Of a DNA stretch of 64,000 nucleotides, positions 51,515 to 59,891 are shown in pieces. The notes under the pieces were generated by a model. The model was not told where the DNA came from. It saw only the letters and a list, made by a program, of their open reading frames with translations, and made no database searches. The position numbers and the translations under genes were made by a program. This DNA is from Planctomycetota bacterium (GTDB lineage Bacteria; Planctomycetota; Planctomycetia; Pirellulales; Pirellulaceae): NCBI GenBank assembly GCA_026692865.1, contig JAPLNI010000058.1, positions 558,938 through 622,937 on the forward strand. Reading direction: 5' to 3'. Numbering within the stretch: position 1 is the stretch's first letter; each line of letters opens with the position of its first letter.

Positions 51515-54280
51515 TTACTCGATAAACATAAATTCGTTGCTGGCGAAGAGCGCGCGCGTCAAGCTGGCCAAGCCATTGGCTTCAACACGCTTCGCATCTT
51601 GAATCGATTCGAATCGTTTGAGGTAGGCAACCGCTTGCGCTACTTGCTGATCATTGGCATCCCGCGCCAGCACGATACGATAGAGCTGCTTTACCTGTGC
51701 AGCGGCATCGCCTGCATCCTTCACCCGCTCGGCCGCAGCATGCGACCAACCAGAAACCCACTGTGAGTTAAGCTGAAAGAGCGCCTGGGACGGTGTGATG
51801 GTCTGTCCGCGTTCGCCGGTGGAACTCGCCGTATTCGCGCCGTCAAACAGCTCGAAGAACGGATGTCGCCGGTTGCGCTGCTGCATGACATAGACGCTGC
51901 GATGCATGCTCTCAAAGTCTCCGCGAAACGGCGTGTGCTCGGTCAAGTTGTCGACGGCTCCGAACGGATGCCCTTCCGGCTGCGTGCGGTCAAGCACTCC
52001 AGAGACGATCATCATCGAATCGCGAGCTTCTTCCGCGGTGAGTCGGCGACGATCGTGACGCCAGACGAGCGCGTTGTTTGGATCGCGCTGGAAAGACACA
52101 GGCGAATCGTCCACCGCCAGTTGATAGGTGCGGGAAAGCATGATGAGCCGATGCATTTGCTTCAGCGACCAATTCTCTGCAACCAGCCGATCTGCCAGCC
52201 AATCGAGCAACTCAGGATTTGAAGGCAGTCCGCCACGAGAACCGAAATCGTTTGTCGTGGTAACAATGCCGCGTCCAAAATGATGATGCCACAGACGGTT
52301 CACGATCACGCGCGTCGTCAGCGGGTTGTCTTTACTAGCAATCCAGTCCGCCAATTCCAACCGACCGCTTCCCCTGGTGTCGGCGGACAGTTTCTGACCA
52401 CCCAGCACCTGCAGGAAACCGCGGGGGACTTCCGCTGCCCCATTGCTTTGCTCGCCACGGATTTGAAGCTTCGCATTTTTCGGTTTGTTGGCATCGATCA
52501 CTGCATAGGCTGATGGAATCTCCGGCAGTTCCTTTTTCAGCTTGGCGAGTTCTTTCTCGACTTCTTTGAGTTCACTCTCTTTGCTCTTGGCGTCCTCACC
52601 CTTGCCAATCATCGTATCGATCTCGCGGCTGAGCTGTGCAATCTTTGCCTCCATCTCCGCGACCGGTCCGGCAAGATCGCCCAGAATTCTCGCCCGTTGC
52701 TCCTCGGTGACGAGCGGGATGGTGGTTTTCATTCCCGGTCGAGTGGAAGGATAGATCGTGCTTTCGAAGAAGCCGTACATCGCGTAATAGTCGCTCGTCG
52801 GGATCGGATCGAATTTATGATCGTGGCAGCGCGCACACGACATGGTCAGTCCCATCGTCGCCCGTCCCAGCGTGTCGAGCGTGTCCTCAAACGTCAGGTT
52901 GCCGACTTTCTCCGACTTACCCCCAAAAAAGCGTCGCGACAGTGCAATGAAACCGGTGGCCGTGATCTGCCCTTGCCGCTGAGCATCATCTTTGGCCGGC
53001 AGCAAATCGCCCGCGATTTGCTCGCGCAGGAACTGGTCATACGGCTTGTCCGCATTGAACGCATCAATAACGTAATTCCGATATCGCCATGCCTGCTGGA
53101 TCGGATAGTCTGGCGCGTCACCGGCCGTGTCAGCGTAGCGGGCTACATCCAACCAATGCCGTCCCCAGCGCTCACCGTGGGCCTTGGAGTCGAGTAGACG
53201 ATCAATGAGACGCGCGTACGCATTGGCAGATGGGGAGATGTCTTCCTCACATTCGCGAAGGAATGCATCCACCTCCTCTGCTGTCGGCGGCAGGCCAGTA
53301 AGATCAAAGGTCGCGCGACGAATCAACGCGCGATGATCTGCATCACCCACCGGTTTGATGTTCGCTTTAAGATGACCAGCCGCAATGAAGCGATCGATTT
53401 CATTCAGCGCCCAGCCCTCACCCGCTTCCGGCACTGTTGGTTTCTTCACCGGTTCAAAAGCCCAATGGCCGCCCCACCCCGCGCCTTCATCTACCCATCG
53501 CTTGAGCAACTCAATCTGCTGCGGCGTCAATTTGCTCTTGGATGGAGGAGGCATCACCTCGTCGGGATCCGCGCTTAAGATGCGACGAATCAGTTCACTG
53601 GCTTCACTCTGCCCTCGAACGATCGCCGGACGATCTCCACCTGTCGCGCCTTCTTCTACATCCAATCGCAAGCCTGCTTCGCGAGCCTTCTCGTCCGGAC
53701 CGTGGCAATGGTAGCAATGCTCGGAAAGAATCGGCAGTACATCTAAGCTGAACCGAATAGCCTCGGCATGGGCCGGCGATACATTCTCTGGTTTTGGCTT
53801 ATCGTTTTTAGCTGGTGCCAATAGCTGCGGAGGAGTCATCCACGAAAGGAGTCGCTGGTGAGCGATGTTGAGTGCGTCGCGAAGATCGTCGTATTTCGTC
53901 TGATCAAATGTCTTTTGCAGCGCGTCGCGACGATCTTTATAGGTATCGGCGAATGTCCTGTTCTCTGCGCGGATAGCCGGTTCGGGCACCTCGCTGATTA
54001 GCTTGTCGTATCGCGCGAGCGCCGCATTGAGCGCTTCGATCATCGCTCTTTCTTCGTCCGTGAGCACAACCGGTACAGACGCGGCGGGCTTTTCGACAAT
54101 GGGAGACTGAGCCGATGCTGAGACTGCTGCGCAAGCCAGCACCAACGCGAACGCATGTGTCATTGAGCGAAGTCGTGTGTGACGAGTGTGAGCTGTATGG
54201 ACCATGGAGGTAACTAAATACGGGCAATAAAAATACGGGCGATAAAAGGAAACCATCGATTTGTTCATGTCTGAGTTCAT
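51515..54280 (-). CDS. Secreted PSCyt1-PSCyt2-PSD1 diheme-type protein
   Basis: A 921-aa protein. An N-terminal helical segment (about 60-150) precedes PSCyt1 ([20 protein letters not shown], heme near 189-193). PSCyt2 follows ([20 protein letters not shown]), with the second heme motif [20 protein letters not shown] and a coiled coil of about 45 residues near 545-595. PSD1 ([27 protein letters not shown]) closes the protein. The start at 54280 overlaps the DUF1552 stop by ATGA, but a usable signal peptide begins only at M26 or M40, so the mature N-terminus is uncertain. A pentapeptide duplication ([10 protein letters not shown]) lies in the extension. Confidence 0.88.
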   Translation of the reverse strand: MNSDMNKSMVSFYRPYFYCPYLVTSMVHTAHTRHTRLRSMTHAFALVLACAAVSASAQSPIVEKPAASVPVVLTDEERAMIEALNAALARYDKLISEVPEPAIRAENRTFADTYKDRRDALQKTFDQTKYDDLRDALNIAHQRLLSWMTPPQLLAPAKNDKPKPENVSPAHAEAIRFSLDVLPILSEHCYHCHGPDEKAREAGLRLDVEEGATGGDRPAIVRGQSEASELIRRILSADPDEVMPPPSKSKLTPQQIELLKRWVDEGAGWGGHWAFEPVKKPTVPEAGEGWALNEIDRFIAAGHLKANIKPVGDADHRALIRRATFDLTGLPPTAEEVDAFLRECEEDISPSANAYARLIDRLLDSKAHGERWGRHWLDVARYADTAGDAPDYPIQQAWRYRNYVIDAFNADKPYDQFLREQIAGDLLPAKDDAQRQGQITATGFIALSRRFFGGKSEKVGNLTFEDTLDTLGRATMGLTMSCARCHDHKFDPIPTSDYYAMYGFFESTIYPSTRPGMKTTIPLVTEEQRARILGDLAGPVAEMEAKIAQLSREIDTMIGKGEDAKSKESELKEVEKELAKLKKELPEIPSAYAVIDANKPKNAKLQIRGEQSNGAAEVPRGFLQVLGGQKLSADTRGSGRLELADWIASKDNPLTTRVIVNRLWHHHFGRGIVTTTNDFGSRGGLPSNPELLDWLADRLVAENWSLKQMHRLIMLSRTYQLAVDDSPVSFQRDPNNALVWRHDRRRLTAEEARDSMMIVSGVLDRTQPEGHPFGAVDNLTEHTPFRGDFESMHRSVYVMQQRNRRHPFFELFDGANTASSTGERGQTITPSQALFQLNSQWVSGWSHAAAERVKDAGDAAAQVKQLYRIVLARDANDQQVAQAVAYLKRFESIQDAKRVEANGLASLTRALFASNEFMFIE
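54216..54245. repeat. 15-bp tandem duplication near a start codon
   Basis: AAATACGGGCAATAA and AAATACGGGCGATAA follow each other (one mismatch). In the frame of the PSCyt1-PSD1 gene this duplicates five residues in the N-terminal extension. Confidence 0.7.
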
Positions 54281-55626
54281 GTCAGTTCCAAGCCTCTCAT
54301 CGAGCCGGTCGACGAGGCGAACTTGTCCACTTCCAGTCCCATCCGATGCATCATCGAGACATACAGATTGGGGAGAGGGTAATTTTTCTTGGTATCGAAG
54401 CCCAAGTGTTGGCCATGCCGGAACCCGCCGCCTGCGAGCAACGTTGGGAGATTGTTCGTGCTATGAGAATTCGCATCGCCGAGGTTCGAGCCATACAGCA
54501 CCATGGTTCGATCGAGCAGCGTCTCCTCCGCCTCGGCCACGGATTTGAGATCGGCGATGAGCCCGGCGATCAGCTTCATGTGCCAGCGGTCGATCGCTTC
54601 GAGCTGCTTCAATTTCTCGCCTGATTTTCCGTGGTGCGAAAGATTGTGGTAACCCTCGTTAATTTTGGTGTCACCCAAGTTCAACACGGGCGTGCTTGCG
54701 CTGTCGAGCGCAAGGGTGATGGTGCGAGTGGAGTCGGTTTCGAAGGCCAACCGCGCGAGGTCATACATCACTTTTACTTTGGCCATGTATTCAGCAGGGC
54801 TCGCTGGATCAATCGGCACAGGAGCATTGACAACGGGCTTGGGTTTCTCCTCCCAACTGCGGGCTGCGTGCATCCGACTCTCGAGGTCGCGGACGCTCGT
54901 GAAATACTGATCAAGTCGATCGCGGTCGCGGTCGCCGACCTGGCGCTGAAGTCGCTTCGCCTGTTCCGCCACGGCGTCGAGCACGCTGCGGCCGGTGTCA
55001 AGTTTACGCACCTGCACCGCGACCTCGTCGGGCGTGCCCTGAAGGAAGAGCTGCTTGAAAACGTCGGACGCTTTCTCTTCGCAGGGGATAGCCACTCCCG
55101 AACCAGTCCACGAAAGACCCCGCCCGCTCGTGTTGACGCCCAGCGTGAGCGATGGGAAACGCGTGAGCATGCCGATCTGCTCTGCGATGGCTTGGTCGAG
55201 CGAGATCGTATTGCGAAACGAACTGGAAAGTGGATGAGGCGCAGCAGTAAGGAAGCATGCCTCTGCAGCGTGACTGCCATCGACATCGGGATGCGACAGG
55301 CCACTGAAGACGCTGAAATCCTTACGATGTTCCTTCAACACATCCAGGTAAGGCGACGGCGTGTAGTCACTACCTGTGTCGGTTGGAAAGAACAACTGCG
55401 GCAAAAGTCCCAGGTTGTTGCAGATAGCGAACATTCGCCGCGGTTTCCCATCGGGGGCGATTGGAGACGATGGCTCAGCTCCGCGAGCAAACGCAGGCAT
55501 CATCGCATCGAGCAACGGCAGCGAAAGCGCGATGCCAGCACCTCGAAGCAATCCGCGACGAGAGATGGCTCGGCGAGTTGCAACCAATGGCGTGGATGAG
55601 CGAGGTTGGCGGGCAGGTTGTGTCAT
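54277..55626 (-). CDS. DUF1552 protein, Tat-exported (copy of the 23.3-kb protein)
   Basis: A 449-aa protein with a twin-arginine signal (R23-R24 in [11 protein letters not shown]). It is nearly collinear with the DUF1552 protein at 23317-24666: [54 protein letters not shown]-type text, [20 protein letters not shown] and the closing [12 protein letters not shown]. It lies 35 nt from the frameshifted PSD-type gene, whose intact paralogue neighbours the other copy. The two-gene block has therefore been duplicated. Confidence 0.93.
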   Translation of the reverse strand: MTQPARQPRSSTPLVATRRAISRRGLLRGAGIALSLPLLDAMMPAFARGAEPSSPIAPDGKPRRMFAICNNLGLLPQLFFPTDTGSDYTPSPYLDVLKEHRKDFSVFSGLSHPDVDGSHAAEACFLTAAPHPLSSSFRNTISLDQAIAEQIGMLTRFPSLTLGVNTSGRGLSWTGSGVAIPCEEKASDVFKQLFLQGTPDEVAVQVRKLDTGRSVLDAVAEQAKRLQRQVGDRDRDRLDQYFTSVRDLESRMHAARSWEEKPKPVVNAPVPIDPASPAEYMAKVKVMYDLARLAFETDSTRTITLALDSASTPVLNLGDTKINEGYHNLSHHGKSGEKLKQLEAIDRWHMKLIAGLIADLKSVAEAEETLLDRTMVLYGSNLGDANSHSTNNLPTLLAGGGFRHGQHLGFDTKKNYPLPNLYVSMMHRMGLEVDKFASSTGSMRGLELT

Positions 55627-58310
55627 GTTGGAGAGGATCGCAGTGAGGATGCAGGGTGGGATTATTTGTGCAGAAACAGATCGCTTTGGACGAGTTCGTG
55701 GACCAAGTTGCGGACGCCGTAATTTTTATCGCGGGTGCGTTGCAAGATGCGGTCAACCACGGCCCGGTCGCTGAAGTAGAGCGGGGCGCCGGTCGCGTAG
55801 ATCGCAAGCTGTTGCACGAGGTTGGACGCAATCTGCTTCTCGTCAGCCAGCAGTAGGCGCTTGAACTCGCGGATGTTCTCAAAGGGCCGACCGTCGGAAG
55901 TGTGTCCGCTCGCATCCACGGGGCGACCAAGATGAAATGCGAAGGCAACGCCATTACGTCCGAAGCCTTTTTCAGGAATGCCTTCGTACGATGTCGCGCG
56001 ATAACGCTCGCGCCAACCGCCGAATACGTCAAAGCTTTCGAGTGCGAACCCGGGTGGATCTATTTTGCTGTGACACGCGGCGCAACTCGGGTCGGCACGG
56101 TGCTTGTCGAGCTGCTCGCGAATCGTTACCGCTCCGCGAATGTCGGGCTCGATTGCAGCCACCGGGGGAGGCGGCGGAATCTGCTGGCCGAGGATGCGTT
56201 CGAGGATCCACTTGCCGCGGAGGACGGGTGATGTCGTGGTGCCGTTGGCGGTGACTTTCAGCACACTCGCTTGCGTCAGTAGGCCGCCGCGAACACTGTC
56301 GGATGGAAGCACGACGCGGCGCATCGCGACTCCGCTCACCCCAGGAATGCCGTAGTGCAGCGCGAGTCGCTCGTTGAGAAAAGTGAAATCGGAATCGACA
56401 ATAGTACTAGCTGGTCGATCGTGACGCAGCATGTCAGCAAAGTAGAGCCGCGTCTCGTCCAGCGCAGATTCGTTGAGTAGATCGTCGGCTTCGTAGTCGG
56501 GATAAAGCGTCAGCGATGGCGAGTTGAGGTCCATCTTTCTAAGATCGAGCCAATAATCGAGGAAGGCTTCGACGAAACGCTCCGACTTCGGGTCAGTCAG
56601 CAGACGTTCGGTCTCTGCACGCAGTACTTCGGGCCTGCAGAGCTCGCCACGCTCCGCATGGCTGCGGAGAGCGGCGTCGGGCTCGGAGTTCCAAAGAAAA
56701 AACGATAGTCGCGAAGCCAGGGCGTAGTTGTCGAGCCGCCCCGGCTGCTCTTCGAGGAAAACAAAACCCGGCGAGGACAGTACGGAGGTGTAGCCAGCAA
56801 TCATCGCATCGGCAAAACCCAGCTTGGCGTCCAAGGCGCGACGGATCACACCGAGAAAGACCTGCACGTCTTCTTCGACCACTGGTCGGCGATAAGCGCG
56901 GCGCATGAATGCTCGAAGCAGACGCTCGGCATCCTCCTGCGGATTAACCGAAACGACGTCGACCTTCACACGTTTGACAGGATTGTCTTTGCGACTTTCA
57001 CCGCCGCCGTTCCCCTTCGGCTCAATTGAGACGACGTCAATTGTCGTGCCCACTGGGCTGTCGTCGTCGAGGCGTTCGAGCGGGAGATCGCCGAAGAGTA
57101 ACCGATAACCAGCCAGCGATGATTCGTCGTAGAGAGGGCCCTCAACCTCCATCCATTTATGCGCCAGTGCAGGGTGACCATCGCGTTGGCCGAACGGATT
57201 CGTGCGCAGATGTGCGGATGCCTTGGCTCGCAATAGCCGAGCAGCGTCGGGGATGAGCTGTTCGCCGGGAAGGAGCCACAGATCGAGTTCGCGATCGGTA
57301 GGCTCGGTGGTGAACTCGAAGGAGCCCAGGCGACGTTTGAGACCTTGCGTCTGGCCGTAAACGGTGATCGGTTCGTCGCGACGGCCGGCCGAGACATCGT
57401 CAGGATTCGGCCGCCACCAGTCAGGCGCTTTCGGCGTACCGACCTTATCCGACTCACCGGAGAAGCTGCGAGCGTAACCATACGGACCAACCCAGAGCGT
57501 GTAGCCACTGAAACGCACCCGATAGCGACCACCAACGGGCGCGCGAAAATTATCATAGCGGTAAAAAAAGCCGTCCCCGGCGCTGGAGACCAGCCCACTC
57601 GCTTCTTGCTCACGTAGGAACGGATCGGATTCGCCGACGGTAATGGGCTCGCGCAAAGCGCGGACTTCCGGCTGCGCGGTGGTGCCGATCACCGGGAATG
57701 TCCGCCAATACGTATTCGGGATGAAGATACTTTGAGCAAAGCGAGTCAAACTCGGTTGCTCGCGCGCGTAGTACCGCTGGGTCTTGGTCCTAGGATGCTC
57801 TAGTTGTGTAAGCCGCGCGCTGAGGATCTCTCGCATCGCGTAGTCGGCGCTGTTCATGAACCTCGCCATCTGCACGTGAGAGACATCGAGGGCCGCGCCT
57901 CCCCATCTTCGGGCAACCGCGACCGAATCTGCAGCCATGGTGCCTCGAAAAGATCGCGAAGGACGTTTTCGAATTCATGGCGATTGAGCCGACGCTGGAT
58001 CGCGCGACCTTTCATCGCGATGCGTGCCAAGTCATCAGACTCCAACTGCTGCTGAAGCGGATCGAGAAAGCTCTTCAGGTCATCTGCATTGGGCCGCTCT
58101 TTGACGTCCCTAGGCGGCATTTCGCCTTTTTGTACTCGATCATGGATCTTGATCCACTGCGCAAAGCTTGCTTGTTCATCCGGCGCGTATTGCAACGCAC
58201 TCAAATCCAAACCGCCTTCTTTCGATGCTGCATCGTGGCATGCGTAGCAATGCGTCTCGAGGAACGAGCGTGTTGTAGCCGGGAGTTCGGCAGCGAACGT
58301 CGATGAGTCC

Positions 58311-58342
58311 ATGAGATAGAGCGACAATGTAAGAATCAGAGA
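58311..58342. repeat. Octamer repeat array H
   Basis: Four degenerate octamers on the plus strand (ATGAGATA, GAGCGACA, ATGTAAGA, ATCAGAGA). They encode the signal core LSLILTLSLYLM of the frameshifted PSD-type gene and are inverted relative to array G, with the REP-like palindrome between them. Confidence 0.6.
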
Positions 58343-58351
58343 AAGAACGTA

Positions 58352-58401
58352 GCATAGGCTTCCAGCCTGTGATGAAACGACCACAGGCTGGAAGCCTATG
58401 C
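58352..58401. repeat. Perfect 20-bp palindrome, REP-like element in a signal-peptide region
   Basis: GCATAGGCTTCCAGCCTGTG (58352-58371) and its exact complement (58382-58401) flank a 10-nt loop. Such palindromes are typical of dispersed REP-type elements. Here it is translated as part of the N-region of a secreted protein (GIGFQPVVVSSQAGSLC). Confidence 0.88.
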
Positions 58402-58425
58402 CACTCTTGTCTATGCCACTCTTGT
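58396..58425. repeat. 15-bp tandem duplication beside the REP-like palindrome
   Basis: CTATGCCACTCTTGT occurs twice in tandem (58396-58410 and 58411-58425). On the coding strand it duplicates the pentapeptide DKSGI. It overlaps the outer arm of the palindrome. Confidence 0.85.
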
Positions 58426-58446
58426 CTGATTGTCTAATTATCTTGT
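58423..58446. repeat. Octamer repeat array G
   Basis: Three octamers on the plus strand (TGTCTGAT, TGTCTAAT, TATCTTGT) cover codons 5-12 of the frameshifted PSD-type gene, just inside its GTG start. It pairs with the inverted array H. Confidence 0.65.
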
Positions 58447-58455
58447 TCACGTCAC

Positions 58456-59868
58456 TCACGCAATGATGTCCTTCACTACGTTCCCACTAACATCAGTCAG
58501 TCGGAAGTCGCGACCTTGGAAGCGGTAGGTTAGTTTTTCATGATCGATTCCAAGCAAGTGCAGGATGGTTGCGTGGAAATCGTGAATGTGGACTCGGTTC
58601 TCAATCGATTCAGAACCGGAGATGTCGGTGGCGCCATAGGCAAGTCCGCCCTTGATGCCGCCGCCGGCCAGCACGGTGGTGAAGGCGTACGGGTTATGAT
58701 TTCGGCCGAAGCCGTAACTCTCGGAACACGGCGTGCGGCCAAACTCACCGCCCCAGATGACAAGCGTGTCCTTGAGAAGGCCGCGGCGTTTGAGGTCGAT
58801 GAGTAGCCCGGCGGTGGGCTTGTCCGCGGCGCGGCAGGATTCGGGAAGTTTCGTGTGAATATCGGTGTGGTGGTCCCAACTGTTGTCGGGCGCGCTGACC
58901 TGCACGAAGCGGACACCGGACTCGCACAGCCGCCGCGCCAGCAGACACTGGCGACCAAAGGCATCCGTCGGCTCCTCGCCGATGCCATAGAGCGCGAGCG
59001 TCTCAGGCGTTTCCTGCGACATGTCGAGCACCTCGGGCGCTTCCATCTGCATGCGGAAGGCCATCTCGAAGGAACTGATCATGCCCTCGATCATCTGGTC
59101 TTTATCACCGACGTCGCTCAGGTGCTGACGGTTGAGTTTCTCCACGAGCGAGAGCTGCCGCTTTTGCTGCGCGCGGTCCTGGCCTATGGTGCCGAGGTAG
59201 CGGATCTTTTCCGACGTTGGTGATGACGGATCGCGCAGGACAATGCCGCGATGTTTGGTGGGCAGGAAGATGTTGCCGCAGTTCAGGCTCGAATCCATCG
59301 GCGGTGTTACAACGACAAAGCCAGGTAGATTTTCGTTTTCGGAACCGAGGCCATAGTTGATCCACGCGCCCATCGATGGTCGCGGCAGCACGGAGGAGCC
59401 GGTGTGCCACTGCTGTACGGCCGTGGGGTGGGATTGATTGTCCGCGTGCATGCTACGCACGAGGCACAGGTCATCGGCCAACGCTGCCATATGTGGTAGC
59501 ATCGTGGAGATGCCGAGGCCGGACTGTCCCCATTGCTTGAACTCCCCAACAGTACCGACACCCAACGTTTTGGGTCCGACCTTCATCTTTCCATTCCGCA
59601 GATTGACAGACACTAGCTCGGGCGGTATCGGCTTGTTGTCATACTTCACCAGCTCCGGTTTTTCGTCGAACAGATCCATGTGCGACGGTCCGCCAGCCAT
59701 GAACATAAAAATGACGCGTTTCGCTTTCGGCGCGAAATGAGGCAGACCAGGCAGAACCCCCGCGCGGGCATTCTGCTGGGAAATGAGACCGCTCAATGCG
59801 AGCGAGCCAAATCCTAGCGCCGACCTTTGAAGCAACTCGCGGCGCGTCGTAAAGGTTTGGTGGTGCAT
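58456..59868 (-). CDS. DUF1501 protein, Tat-exported
   Basis: A 470-aa protein with a twin-arginine signal (R9-R10 in TTRRELLQRSALGFGSLAL). Hallmarks: FMFMAGGPSHMDLFDEKPEL, NYGLGSENENLPGFVVV, VIWGGEFGRTPCSESYGFGR, HNPYAFTTVLAGGGIKGGLA, YGATDISGSE, HDFHATILHLLGIDHEKLTY and RFQGRDFRLTDVSGNVV. It belongs to the subtype with a GRDFRLTDVSG ending, unlike the 50118 and 62448 copies. It lies 23 nt from the PSCyt1-PSD1 gene upstream and overlaps the frameshifted PSD-type gene downstream. Confidence 0.93.
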   Translation of the reverse strand: MHHQTFTTRRELLQRSALGFGSLALSGLISQQNARAGVLPGLPHFAPKAKRVIFMFMAGGPSHMDLFDEKPELVKYDNKPIPPELVSVNLRNGKMKVGPKTLGVGTVGEFKQWGQSGLGISTMLPHMAALADDLCLVRSMHADNQSHPTAVQQWHTGSSVLPRPSMGAWINYGLGSENENLPGFVVVTPPMDSSLNCGNIFLPTKHRGIVLRDPSSPTSEKIRYLGTIGQDRAQQKRQLSLVEKLNRQHLSDVGDKDQMIEGMISSFEMAFRMQMEAPEVLDMSQETPETLALYGIGEEPTDAFGRQCLLARRLCESGVRFVQVSAPDNSWDHHTDIHTKLPESCRAADKPTAGLLIDLKRRGLLKDTLVIWGGEFGRTPCSESYGFGRNHNPYAFTTVLAGGGIKGGLAYGATDISGSESIENRVHIHDFHATILHLLGIDHEKLTYRFQGRDFRLTDVSGNVVKDIIA

Positions 59869-59891
59869 AATTTTTATGGGGCTCTGGGTGA

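Larger units (their letters stand above)
55662..58459 (-). pseudogene. Frameshifted PSD3-to-PSD2 (DUF1592 family) gene; REP-like/octamer N-terminus
   Basis: Two ORFs (57854-58459 and 55662-57938) together cover one PSD-type protein of about 930 residues. The N-terminal part has the heme motif CYACH (71-75) and PSD3 up to PWLQIRSRLPEDGEA. The second resumes at ALDVSHVQMARFMNSADYA. Compared with the paralogue at 24678-27416, about 22 nt are missing near 57890-57905, which shifts the frame. The second heme motif CAACH and PSD2 remain intact. The start is GTG overlapping the DUF1501 stop (GTGA). The N-terminus (DKSGIDKSGIGFQPVVVSSQ) is encoded by a tandem repeat and a REP-like palindrome. A sequencing error or programmed shift is possible but less likely given the missing codons. 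Confidence 0.82.

Noticed and set aside
39497-58446. Phase variation by octamer slippage
   Set aside because: Copies within each array are too diverged from each other for efficient slippage, so on/off switching is unlikely now, although it may have occurred when arrays were younger.
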